A stretch of DNA of 64,000 nucleotides from Epinephelus fuscoguttatus (GCF_011397635.1 NC_064763.1:19667437-19731436); one strand, 5' to 3'. Counted from the stretch's first letter, positions 35,001 through 45,842 are shown. Translations and numbers: made by a program. Notes: a model not told the origin generated them from the sequence alone.

Positions 35001-38000
35001 TCGCAGCTCTGAGAGAAGCATGTAAAACAGATTCTCTGCATCCATGTCGCATGGCAAGAACCCAATGAGGTGCTTCTGTGGGAACCCGTCTACTGTGACA
35101 GACCTGATGAAAACTGGGATCTGCTCCTTTCCCTCTATACTTGTCACATCCTGAAGCAGAATGGAGAAGAATCGCGCCAGTCTGAGGCTGTTTTGGATCT
35201 CCTCACGCATGAGGTCTTCGCTAAACTGGAGGATTTCTTTCTTGTCAATTTTCTCCACACAGATACGATTGAGAGCCTGCTGTCCCCTCGCGCCTCCGAT
35301 GGGCTCATCAGTGTTGATGTTTGCACCGTTTATGCTGAATCCAGTCAGTGCCAGGATTTCCTTGAAATAGACTTTCAGAGTCTCTTTTGCTTTAGAGTTG
35401 GCTACATCCTCTTGGGTTTGGTTCTCTTTTTGCAGTTCAGGTGCTGCACTGTTCTCGCCAGATACTTCTGTCCTCTCCTCAGTCACTTCTGTTGTTGCTG
35501 TGTTTTCTGATGAGAAAGAGGAAAAACCTGAGTAAAAGCCTGAGATCATTTTAATAGCTGCTAATTGAATCAGTGGATAATAATTTACAGCAGTGACTAT
35601 TACAATCTCACAGACTAAACCTCAAGGGGCTTAAATGAGACAATTTTCCAAGAATGAAGTGAACTAGTTACTGTACCTTTTGTTTTCTTCACAGACGTGG
35701 GGTCCTCTTCAGACTAGGTAAATGGAAAGGATAATTCAAGGTTTGCATTCTAGTGTCTTAATGTGTCATAGAAAATGTTCAGAAGACAAATGTTAAAGAT
35801 TGAATATAACACTTACAGGATCTCTAGCTCGTTTCCTGTTGCAGGTTGATTGATTATTCACAGGCATTGTTGAGTCAAATATTGTTGGAACAGCATCTTC
35901 CCTTAAGACACAACTGGAAGCGCTCTGAAAAACAATAAGCAGAGGATCCCACTTTTATCCTAATCCTCAATATTCTATAGCCCCATTTCCACCAAGTAGT
36001 ACGGTGTGGTACAGTTCAGTACGGATTTTTTCCATTTCCACTGTGAAAAGTTATGGATGGTATCAATGAAACGTTCTGTACCGTCCCCACTTTTGGTCCC
36101 CCCCCCGTTGGGGTACCTAGCACACAGATCTGGTACTAAAAGGTGGAGCTGTGAACACTGCAGTCTGTTGATTGGTCAATAGAGGACGGTCACTCTGCTC
36201 AGGGCTGAGTTGTGGCTGGTTTTGAACTGTGAGAGTTTTATCAGTAGACTGTAACTATAGATTGAACGGATGTTTTGCTGCGTCTCGCAGCAGCTGGAGT
36301 CGGAGTAAAAATAACTTGGGCCGACTCTGGCAACTTTTAAGATGGAACATTAACTTGTAATGTTACTCAAGGCATGAATTGACGACATGAATCCATCAAC
36401 ACACCTTCAATTTCACTGTAACAACTATGACCATTGCTTTAGCTCTTTATGACATTTTAAATACCCCATCGAGAGAGACTCTCATTGCAGCCAGTTTTAT
36501 TTTGTTCTGAAAATGTCGGCATGCAACCTCGTTCCGTGGACGATAAACAAGGTGCAGACTTCCATCTCTTTGCGGTGAAGGGTTACTTCTGGCTCCAAAG
36601 GTACCGTACCTAAAGTGTTTGGTGGAAATGGGGCTTATGTGAAGCAGGGAATTCCCCACTGACTAGTCAACACAATATCATATGGAGCTTAAGAAATCTA
36701 ACTAAATATACAGCAGCACTGAGTACACAAATGTTGAATAACAAAACCTTTACTAACTCTGAGGATTTGTGCAGCTATAAAATAAAAAAGACTTTCAATG
36801 ACCCCCATTTTTGCACTGACAAACTGTCTAATAAACCAAAGGGTTTCAGTAGCCGTTTAAAAAAGAAAGTTTGTAACATTTTTAAAACCCAATCACATTA
36901 GTAATGTAGCACTAAAAACCACCAACTTGTGTTACTACTACTACTACTAATAATTATAATAAAATTAATTTGATATAGCACCTTTCACACATATGAAATT
37001 CACAAAGTGCCTCACAAAATACAATCAAGCAATCAAACAATAATAATCAATAAAAACAAAGGCAATATAACAAATAAAACAAAGCAACAAAAAGAAAGTA
37101 AACCATAGGGCAAATACAGGCTACTGAGGCCTCAGGCAGAAACATACCAGGGAACAAGCACGAGACAATTTAGGGTGGGACAAAGGCCATTTTGAAAAGA
37201 TGGGTCTTCAGTTGTTTTTTAAGTTACTAAAGAGGCCACAGACCGTAAACCTAATGGACGAGAGTTCATGTGTTGGAGCCACTTCTTCAAAGGCATGAGC
37301 ACCTATGTTTTGAGTCTGGAGCAGGGGAGAGCCAGTAGATCATTGTCAGTAGACTTAAGGGACCTACCGATGATACATGGATGGAGGAGGTCACTGATGT
37401 ATTCAGGTGCCTGACCCTGGAGGCACCGAGTTACATGTGACGCCACTGCATTACACTAATCGAATGCACAAATGAGTTTCTAATATTCTTAACACCTATG
37501 GTTTTTGACACTGTAAGCTTCAAAGACAGGAATCATTACTGTTGCTTTAAAATGCACTAGACTGTTTAGGTGTACCTAACAAACAGGTAATCCAGGTTTA
37601 CATACAGTTGTGAAAAAGCATATTAAGTGTTATTAGCCTGCAGTATTTGCTTACTTAGAACAGCACTAGTCTGGCTCTAATAACAAAAAAATAGGTCAAA
37701 ATTACAATTATAATTATTATTATTATTATTATTATTATTGAAACATTTACAAAAAGGTTATTGGCAACAGATTTGATTCTTACCTGACGACAGATCACAG
37801 AGGGCTCAAAGTGCTTTGCACAAAGTCTGTACAGCTTATGCAACTGTTCAGGAGGTTCTGATGCCAAATCTTGGCGGTGACAGTTGTTCAGCCATTGTTT
37901 GCATCTGAAAAAACAGCAGGATAAGGCATAAGTTGTTGTCGGGGTCACAGCCATAGACTCAATAATTAAACCAAGCATTAGGCAAAAAATTTGCACAAGA

Positions 38001-41000
38001 ATGTTCTGTGTTCTAAATGTGCTAAATAATGACCTGACGAACAGATATGAGCTCTCAAAGGCTGATGAAACAGTCTGCTTTAATTAAGACACTGTTCATT
38101 GTGATGTAACAGCCTAACATGGGTGAGCATGGCGAATCTTTGCATTACTAAAATGTCACCATAGCAGCAGGTCTGAACTGTACCCTATAAACAACTGATA
38201 GGACTGCTTGAGCTAGGGCTTGTAAGGTTATAAAATATTGAAGGACCAAGAACTTCAACAGAAAAAAACAGCTACAGTATTCATTCAATGACATTTCATC
38301 TTATTTCAGAGAGTTCAACATGCTTACTGAGCGAAAAACATTTTTTTTTTGTTATCACATTTGTCTGCATGCTAGGGCTGCAACTAACGATTATTTTCAT
38401 TGTCGACTAATCTGTCGATTATTTCTTCGATTAGTCGAAGTTTAATTTAATCATTAATCATTTTATCGAAAAATGTGTTAAAATGTTGAAGAATGATGGT
38501 CTGTCTCTCCCAAACCCCAAAATGATGTCATCTAATGTCTTGTTTCATACTCACGCCAAAGGATTTTAGTTTATCGTCATGGGAGAGTGTGTAAAGCTGC
38601 CAATATCTGAATGTAAGAAGCTGCAATAAGAGTATTTTGGGGGACTTTTATAGCACTTTTCTATGAAAAATGACTCAGACTGATCAGTCGACTACTAAAA
38701 TAGTCACCGATTATTTTAATAGTCAATTAGTCGACTAATCTTTGCAGCCCTACTGCATACATTATATTACTGCATTGGTCCAAACCACTGTATCGGACCT
38801 GCAGTCTGTTTCTTTATAAAATCTTTGTCTCAGTCATCTACGTAATAGGATGAGGTTACATCACATATTATTCTTGTAACTCTTGTACTCTTTATGAATT
38901 TTGTTTGAATGTTTTTGAAGACTGTAAAAGAAAAAATACTGAAAAAGAAAAGTGAAATAAGTCATGTGACCCATTAGCATGCCTGTGAGTGCTCGTGTGA
39001 TCCTGTTGAGCAAGCCTGAAGAAGCCATGGGCGAAACGCTTTGTTCGCTCTTAATAAAATCACAGCAATTCAGTTCGGTGCGCAGTGGTTTATGTTCACG
39101 ATTTTATCTTAGATGTTCCTGCAGCCGACCGACACCTGATCGTTGAGACTGGCTGTGCAGAGGGAGTTCTGTTAACTCACGAACTCCCTTTACTAAATGT
39201 GCAAATTGCTATGTGGAGATACTAGTTCAAATACATTTTTAGACTAACATTTATAGACAACTGTGTTTGTGAGAGATGCGTCTGATGTTTGCTGCACATG
39301 CATTAAGGCTGCACGATATGAAAAAGAAAAAAATATATATTGTACTTTGATTATTTTACAGATACTGCAATTGCCTTGCATTTTTCTGGGGAATGGTAAT
39401 TTCATTTATTTATCTTTTAATTAAAAAATTATAAAAATGATGATGGTGGTGTGATTTTTGCTAGAGTCTGTATCAAACAAGCACGTTCCCTTGCATCCAG
39501 GGTTGGAAATTAATCTATTGTAATCTATTGAGTGTCTGGTAAAGTTTGGAGTCCACCAGACACAGTGGCAGGTGGACAAAAAGTTAATTTCCAACCCTGC
39601 TTACATCTGGAATATCATTTGAAGGCCGGGGCCTGTTTAGGGTTGGCTTGTGGAACGAGCTGCGTGATGAGTTGAAACAAAGCACATACATAAACCAATT
39701 AAAAACACTTTACAAAAAAACAAAAAAACAAAAACAAAAAAAAAACAACCATATTTGTGGCAGATATATAGATAAGGAAAGGTTGTGTTAGGGGAGTGCA
39801 TATTTTTTGTAACGCTGGATGGTACTTGAACTGTAAATAAACTGGGTTTATTACTTATTTATTAACAAGGTGGTAGATAGATTGGGGATTGTTGTTTATT
39901 ATTTAAATATTAAATTGGGAATTCATGCATTCATTCATCTCTGCAGCACCACAATCATCTGTTCATCTCAATTAATCTATTATGGTAACTGTGACACATT
40001 AAAAAATAGCACCTCCTGCAGTTTGGATATTGCATTTGGCCATATTACAATTCTGATAATATTTGAATTAACTGTGCAGCGCTGAGCATGACCACATCAC
40101 ACATGATAAAGAGGTGATATCTGCAACAATAACATGGATTTGATTTATACAATTCTGCTTTAATTAGCTGCATCTGTAACAAAACACTGCCTCAGTGCTG
40201 GCGCTAATAAAACAGGTACCAAGTTGTGACATATTGCTAAAAAGCCTTCACCACTTCACAAGCTCTTTGCTCTCATAACACAAATTCCTCCTCTCCCTCT
40301 CAGCTGATTTTATTGATGCATGCACAGAATGAGGCTGGATGGATTTGCCCACCAGCAAATGAGATTTACCTCTCTAAATTTAACACAATATCAGGCTGGT
40401 GACAGATTATAAACGAGCACAGGGTGCAAAAGGAGAGGAAGAGAAAAAAATCATTGCAGGGACTGGACGTGAAATATTCTGGTGATCTATAAGTCTTGGC
40501 TGGGAGGTTTGCATTTCGTGAGCTGTGATGCAGCAAGCTCAACTGCAGCTGCCAATCAATCACCGTCCTTAAATTACTTGTGTTGCATAGATTTTTATGC
40601 AACACAGCACTCCTATGGTTGCACAATAGCACCGGAATCTAAGAGTGAACAGAGCCAGTGAGGAGGTCTGATAAAGGGGGCGCTAGACTGCTATTTATTC
40701 ATAGGGACATCACCTGTTAAAACTACGTTAATATTAGTTTCCATTGATATCCAGTATGCTGTGCTGCAACCTGACTCCACTGTATAAACGCAATTTTGTA
40801 CGCAAAAGCAACAATAACGCAAAGTCAGCTCTATAAATAGGAGGTGTTTTTATTTTGCTAAGCTAACATCAGTTTTCCTACTAATGTTACCGCACTGTGG
40901 AGACGGTAGGTGTCGTGTATACCGATGGCGATTTAAATTACAGCACAAAAAGTTTTAAACTATGGTTTCTGTCGGTTTGAGACACACCTGAACACAAAGA

Positions 41001-41352
41001 CAAACGGACACCAGCTAATATCATGAGTCAGTGTCGGTCTCCGAGGCTGAATGAGTGAGCGGAGTCTGTTTCACACGGACTTTTCTTTCAAGAGTAACGT
41101 TAGTCTGCGCCATTTTCGACAGAGTTGTGTCACTGTTAGCCAACATGATGTTAAGCTAACGCCAGTGCTAACAGTGGATAGCTAACACATTCATTCTGCA
41201 TGCTCACTGGCTCGTTTTTTTACACCCACATCTCAATGAAATAAGCACAACTCTTACCGCTCCGGGTCCAAGGGGAAGCTGAAGAGTGGAGGGGAGTTTT
41301 CGGATCCCCCTTGCTGGTAATCACAGTTCGCTGCGGCGCAGCAGTCAGTCAT
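27541..41352 (-). CDS. THAP12-like protein with four tandem transposase-derived bodies
   Basis: Eleven exons join in frame: 41352-41258, 37904-37784, 35924-35817, 35713-35677, 35506-33705, 33594-33564, 33255-31490, 31360-31312, 31156-29358, 29250-29214 and 29072-27541. All junctions are GT-AG, and the predicted protein is 2,458 residues. Residues 1-88 form a THAP zinc finger (C5, C10, C60, H63; conserved W36; AVPTIF at 83-88). Four bodies follow (109-721, 722-1320, 1321-1936, 1937-2458), each resembling the whole post-THAP part of THAP12, a domesticated transposase with an RNase H-like (hAT/DUF4371-like) fold. THAP12 was described as a regulator of the P58IPK/PKR pathway; no function can be inferred for this protein beyond likely DNA binding and multimer-like behaviour. 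About 7 kb of frame stays open, which argues for selection. Separate shorter transcripts are the main alternative, but no module has its own THAP exons. Confidence 0.78.
29358..31156 (-). CDS. Module 3 giant exon
   Basis: This exon adds 599 codons plus two bases, with phase 1 entry and phase 0 exit (CAG then GTACAT). It opens with an acidic linker (VDCVKEEPEELKNQQSP). The body carries FFSLITDKPVKIADKTHLPV, where the first catalytic-type Asp position is kept, and the PMSQCRGQAF signature. It also has HWLAGSVPC and a late TVTSLLRLVAVLPSV block. The last 70 residues are divergent from thap12. The preceding short exon 31360-31312 is 49 nt (DKESKSFVRNSENNME). A small terminal exon 29250-29214 joins it to module 4. 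Confidence 0.8.
31490..33255 (-). CDS. Module 2 giant exon
   Basis: This exon has 588 codons plus two bases, phase 1 in and phase 0 out. The exit uses CTG then GTATGT; an earlier GTATAT 9 bases upstream would break the frame. The body includes FFSLFIDRVVKLGEKDYLPL, DLNNCRGQAYLGSGD, FNTWWSKSIPV, ELCCWRVTWK, the FGNINALLRIMSVLP block and a C-terminal LALLQVSTDFSRDLDRMV block that parallels the very end of THAP12. The preceding exon (33594-33564, 31 nt) encodes DDDTKEKPPQ, a charged linker. Confidence 0.8.
33705..35506 (-). CDS. Module 1 giant exon
   Basis: This exon has 600 codons plus two bases, phase 1 in and phase 0 out (ACG then GTTAGT). It directly follows the 37-nt exon 35713-35677 (SEEDPTSVKKTK), exactly the position and size of the matching thap12 exon. 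After an acidic linker the body reads FFSILLQDVTSIEGKEQIPV, RMEHCRGLTYLVTG (the usual CRGQ has become CRGL), FNIWIIRCMPV, ELGCWEVKWRHASK, FYPNVQSLLRVLGTVPC and a complete end block (YVYVNQDVHFNVEQMVESY). Confidence 0.8.
35979..36635. mobile_element. MITE with AGCCCCATTTCCACCA termini
   Basis: The 16-base end AGCCCCATTTCCACCA recurs exactly, inverted, at the right edge (TGGTGGAAATGGGGCT). The next bases, with GTAC-rich words on both sides, are also partly inverted. The trinucleotide TAT flanks both ends. No transposase is encoded. The element lies in the intron between exons 2 and 3 of the four-body gene, just 55 bp upstream of exon 3. Confidence 0.7.
36950..37460. repeat. Dispersed repeat, class unassigned
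   Basis: The left edge TTGATATAGCACCTTTCACA and inner GATGGGTCTTCAGTTGTTTT, GAGTTCATGTGTTGGAGCC and GACCTACCGATGATACATGG phrases are familiar from a dispersed teleost repeat. There are no clear inverted ends or coding frame. Confidence 0.45.
37709..37739. repeat. (ATT)n microsatellite
   Basis: About nine ATT units, 45 bp downstream (transcript sense) of THAP exon 2 of the four-body gene. Confidence 0.9.
38373..38752. mobile_element. hAT-type MITE (TAGGGCTG family), copy 3
   Basis: Starts TAGGGCTGCAACTAACG and ends TTTGCAGCCCTA. The flanks CTGCATGC and CTGCATAC match at 7 of 8, a clear 8-bp target duplication. It is near-collinear with 9197-9553 apart from a short extra internal repeat. Confidence 0.85.
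39016..39037 (+). other. Hammerhead-like core, Penelope-type
   Basis: CTGAAGA (39016-39022), then a 3-bp GCC/GGC stem with ATG loop, then GAAAC (39033-39037): all conserved core positions of a type I hammerhead (CUGANGA, GAAA) are present. The surrounding 39000-39160 sequence is not otherwise recognised. Penelope-like retroelements carry such motifs with very short stems. Stem III and the cleavage triplet cannot be fixed by eye, so catalytic activity is unproven. Confidence 0.4.
39498..39599. mobile_element. 102-bp hAT-type MITE
   Basis: CAGGGTTGGAAATTAA on the left is matched by inverted TTAATTTCCAACCCTG on the right. The flanking octamers CTTGCATC and CTTACATC agree at 7 of 8. The middle also folds (CCAGACAC and GTGTCTGG). 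The element is close to the minimum size for a mobilisable MITE. Confidence 0.85.
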
Positions 41353-41839
41353 TTTGGACTGCAATGATGCTAGCTAGCAAGTTAGCTAGCTTAGCTGGCG
41401 GTTGCAAGCTGGCAAGCCTACTGTGAGCAAACCTGCAGGAGAGTCTACAGAGTCATGCCTCGGGCGAAATCTGCAACCGACACAGTTGGGTTTCAATGTT
41501 GTTCTCGCTTAACGTCTGTTTGGTGAACTAAGAACCCACTAATTCCATGCTTTTAAAAGTTGATGTTGCGTGGTGAGCCAAGAGTCGCCGAAAGCGTGTT
41601 ATCCCATCAACCAGGAACTGGACCGTGCAGTGCAACACGTTGACCAGCAGAGGGCAGGATGGCACCGTCGGCTCCGGCCAAAGAGTTTCATTGTCAAGAT
41701 AAAACACTTCCTGATTCATTGTAACCGCCCTGTGTCGACTGGTTTGTGCTAATTCCTTTTAAAATTTAGCGATATGCACCATCCAGGCATCAACTAATGT
41801 ACTTGTTAGCATATCTGACAATTAATTATTGTGTCAGTG

Positions 41840-41990
41840 TGACGAAACAGATGGATATAGTACTTTATTGACCCCAATTTAGGACATTCTTTTGTTACAC
41901 CAACAGATTAAAATTTAAAGCAGTAAACAAACAGCAATACTCATACCACTCTTGACAGAAAAATGCAACAACAAATAGAAAAAAGATAAA
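41840..41990. repeat. Left part of a dispersed repeat split by a Tc1 element
   Basis: The stretch ATAGTACTTTATTGACCCC and the A-rich run that follows are of the type seen in dispersed fish retroelement tails. The Tc1 element at 41993 starts right after it. A partner piece appears to continue at about 43026-43135. Confidence 0.4.
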
Positions 41991-41992
41991 TA

Positions 41993-43025
41993 CACTCGCC
42001 AGCCACTTTATTAGGTACACCTTGTTAGTACCAGGTTGGACCCCTTTTGCCTTTAGAACTAGCCTTAATTCTTCATGGCATAGATTCAACAAGGTGCTGG
42101 AAATATTCCTCAGAGATTTTGGTCCATATTGACATGATAGCATCACACAGTTGCTGCAGATTTGTCGGCTGCACATCCATGATGAGAATCTCCTGTTCCA
42201 CCACATCCCAAAGGTGCTCTATTGGACTGAGATCTCGTGACTGTGGAGGCCATTGGAGTACAGTGAACTCATTGTCATGTTCAAGAAACCAGTTTGAGAT
42301 GATTTGAGCTTTGTGACATGGTGCGTTATCCTGCTGGAAGTAGCCATCAGAAGATGGGTACACTGTGGTCATAAAGGGATGGACACAGTCAGCAACAATA
42401 CTCAGGTAGGCTGTGGTGTTTAAACCATGCTCAGTTGGTACTAAGAAAATCTCCCCCACACCATTACACCACCAGCAGCAGCCCGAACTGTTGATACAAG
42501 GCAGGATGGATCCATGCTTTCATGTTGTTGACACCAGATTCTGACCCTACCATCTGAATGTGGCAGCAGAAATCCAGACTCATCAGACCAGGCAACGTTT
42601 TTCCAATCTTCTATTGTCCAGTTTTGGTGAGCCTGTGTGAACTGTAGCCTCAGTTTCCTGTTGTTAGCTGACAGGAGTGGCACCTGGTGTGGTCTCCTGC
42701 TGCTGTAGCCCATCTGCTTCAAGGTTGGACGTGTTGTTGGTTCAGAGATGGTCTTCTGCAGACCTTGGTTGTAACCAGTGGTTATTTGAGTTACTGTTGC
42801 CTTTCTATCATCTTGAACCAGTCTGGCCATTCTCCTCTGACCTCTGGCATCAACAAGCCATTTTGGCTCATTGGATATTGTCTTTTTTTTCGGACCATCA
42901 TCTGTGAATTCTAGAGATGGTTGTATGTGAAAATCCCAGTAGATCAGGGGAACAAGATGTGCAAAATTTCCATGTGCAAGGTTACTGAAGGGCAAAAACA
43001 CGGTGGAGTTGGGACAGAAAACCAT
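41993..43025 (-). mobile_element. Decayed Tc1/mariner element, 5' truncated (DD36E spacing)
   Basis: After a TA at 41991-41992 the 3' terminus CACTCGCCAGCCACTTTATT begins, the known end of a widespread fish Tc1 family. Two minus-strand frames cover transposase: 43025-42441 (WSDESGF with the first Asp; HQNWTIEDWKNV) and 42459-42073 (FQQDNAPCH, SPIEHLWD). They are joined by a frameshift near 42450. Thirty-six residues separate the second Asp from the Glu. The other terminus and the N-terminal helix-turn-helix are absent. The right boundary near 43025 is approximate. Confidence 0.85.
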
Positions 43026-43135
43026 AAAGCTGACAGCTCTCTGTTAGAGAGAGGTGAGGTGGTGTACAGAGTCATTGCTTTGGACAGGCAACATTTCCTT
43101 TATCTGTCCTTGTGACAGCGAAGCACAGACAGATA
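43026..43135. repeat. Right part of the repeat split by the Tc1 element
   Basis: GAGGTGGTGTACAGAGTCATT and CTTGTGACAGCGAAGC are phrases of a dispersed fish repeat. Together with 41840-41990 this looks like one older element interrupted by the Tc1 insertion. Confidence 0.35.
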
Positions 43136-43139
43136 AAGG

Positions 43140-45330
43140 AAATCTTTGCCACTGACTTTTATGTGTGTATGTTTATGTAGGCTACACATCAACATATGTG
43201 CCATTCAAGCTATTTTTTGCTATAACATTTTTCAATTTAGTTTTTTTAATAGGCTATATATTAATGGGCATGCTCTTGTTGTTTTGACTGCTTAAGAAAC
43301 ACAATAACTTATTTGGATGTAACCAACCGCAAAGGCATTTCTGGAACTGCTCCTGCACTGTAATTTGAGCTTCTGTTAATAAAAACAAATCTTTGCAAAA
43401 AAGAAACACAGTAACTTTGTGATTTCATAGAAATGCTATGCACGGCAACTTTTGTTGAGTTTAGAATCTTGATCAGTATTCACTGATTATATCACACTTG
43501 TCTTTATACAAGCACGACACAGAAACTTTTGACATAGCTCATACAGCTCTCACAGTTTCAGCACTGCTCGTTTTGTCTTGATACTCTGATTTGGATTTTC
43601 AGCTTCCCGTTCTTTACACTTAAGTAAATTTTGTTAATTTTATTGTTACTGTTGCACCCCATAGACCCTGAATGCTCAACACACCCTATCTATGTCTCAG
43701 TAGACCATTTAAATCTCTCTGATCATCCATTTAATTATTTCTGTTAACGTGTCTTGGCAGAGAAGAACGAGTACACTCACTGGACCCTACAGAGTAATTA
43801 CTCTTATTAAATTTGTCCCTTTTAAAAAAAAAATAATAATAATACAATTTTCTGATATAAAAATTTATTATTTCCTAGTATCAGTCCTCCTTCTGTCAGT
43901 GTCCTTTCCTTCTTACAATGGCAAGTGAAAAACACACAAGACCTAAACCAGTCTTGCTCAGTCAGGGTCCAGGAACTGGAGCACAGGGTGATCAATCACA
44001 GCAGTGGTAGTATAAAATGTTTTCAGTGAAAAGGGTCTAACTCAAGCAAGAGATGAAGCAGCTGAATCATTTTACAGCTTTATTATACACAAGAAAACAA
44101 ATGCATCCAAGTCATAAAAACATACTTTTCTAAAACCTGAGCAATCTACGCTTATTTTGTCATTCATACATTTTTTATAGCTGCCGATGAGAGGTTGTAA
44201 TGATGTCCCTTTCGACACGTGTCATTAAATGTATGAAAAACAATAGATTATGACAGTTAAAGGAATTTATTTGGCATTTTTTAATCAAAAAAGCATCTCT
44301 TTTTTACCTTTTTGTCCTCCGTAGCAAATCGTGTCTGTAGTCTAAATAGATTTAGTTTTCAATCATTTCAGATTTCATTAACACCAAACACTAAAAGTGG
44401 AAATATGAGTCTTAGAGCAGACAGTGACTCAGCTGTTTGGTCACAAGCATCCACTCCATTCTCAGACACACTAGCCAAAGTGCAAGATGGATAGAATTGT
44501 GGACTTATTCACAGGACGCTGAACCTCACGCTACTTTGTCCTTAAGACAACAACTCACTATGAAGTCTAAACTTGATTAATAGTCAGGACACATTCCTAC
44601 ACATTTTAGGCACAAACCAGGTTGTACTTGGCTGTCATTACCACCTTGCACAAGTCTCAATTCTGAATATGTCTTGAAAGGAAAAATCTGTTTTAGTTTG
44701 GACAGAAGACAAAAATGTAATAATCTAAATTACCTCACTACTATTCTGGTTCAGTTTCTGCGTTGCTATTTTAAGATTTGTTTGTAACAGACTTGGAAAA
44801 CATGAAGAAAAAAGAAAAAATTAAGAATGACCATAAATGGCTATTAAACCCATTAGAAGAATTTCCGGCTGATCCTCTTTATCCACTTGTTATATGTCAG
44901 CAGATCAGTGGATGACACAGCAAAAACACTTCAACAAGGCTTACATGAGTATTAACTCCCACTCTTAAAACATGAACAATTTGCAACTTATTCCAACAAA
45001 GGACTCGAGGAATGGACATCATCATCATTAGATATCAGGAATCAGGACTCACATTCAAGCAGAGAAGTTTACAGGTGGTAACAGAGTGGCCAATACTGGC
45101 TCCCAAAATATAACATGACAACAGCATGGAGAACAAGTATAGCAAAAACGAAATTGAAACATGTCTGGTGTTTATCACTGACTTGATGACACTGCAGGCC
45201 AGTATCTTCTATTTACATTTATCTACATTTTATCACAAAAACATAAACAGGCTATAAAAGATGGTACTTCAGTATGATGGATAGAAAGTAACAACAAAAG
45301 GCCAACAACAAAACAAAAGATGTCCGATTC
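43140..45330. other. Intergenic or long thap12 3' UTR
   Basis: No coding exon is seen. A minus-strand AATAAA at 44079-44084 could end the thap12 transcript, which would give a 2.3-kb 3' untranslated region containing the composite element at 45336-46368. The left part (43140-44060) holds nothing recognised. Confidence 0.35.
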
Positions 45331-45497
45331 ATTAAAGGGTAAGTTTGGTATTTTTCAATGTGGACCATGTTTTCCTGTGTTTCTGAGTCTGGGTGGCTAA
45401 TGGGAGCAATGATTTTTTGATCCAGTACTGAGCAAGAGCTCTGCAACTGGCAGTGACGAAACAGGCTGCTACGTAACCACTCAGGGCATGTTCCCAC

Positions 45498-45842
45498 TAG
45501 TAGTGCAACGATGATCAATGATCAATACATAATGAAAACATCGATTCATATCATCATCTTTAAGATACACCTTTATTTTGAAATTCCCATGGTACTTCTG
45601 TCACCATTTCCATCCATGGACACCTTGTTCCTAAACACTTCACAGTGCTAGTGCCCTAGCACCAGGCAGAGAATGGTAAGCAGCCAAGAAAAAGACAATG
45701 AGGGTATTTACTGATATCACCTCATATTGATCGCGACCCCTGAATTGAAATCATATTGTGGCAGACCTTGGGATATCGGCATATACCATATTGTTGTTTA
45801 AAGAATCGATATAGTATTGTATTGTGATCATTTACACCCCTA
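45498..45842. mobile_element. Nested hAT-type MITE (TAGGGGTGTAA ends)
   Basis: Left TAGTAGTGCAACGATGATC and right (inverted) TAGGGGTGTAAATGATCAC are terminal inverted repeats of a common fish hAT MITE. The flanking octamers do not match, so one border may be lost or rearranged. Confidence 0.55.

Noticed and set aside
43140-44060. Possible gene between the Tc1 relic and thap12
   Set aside because: No frame longer than background, no splice pairs and no family motif.
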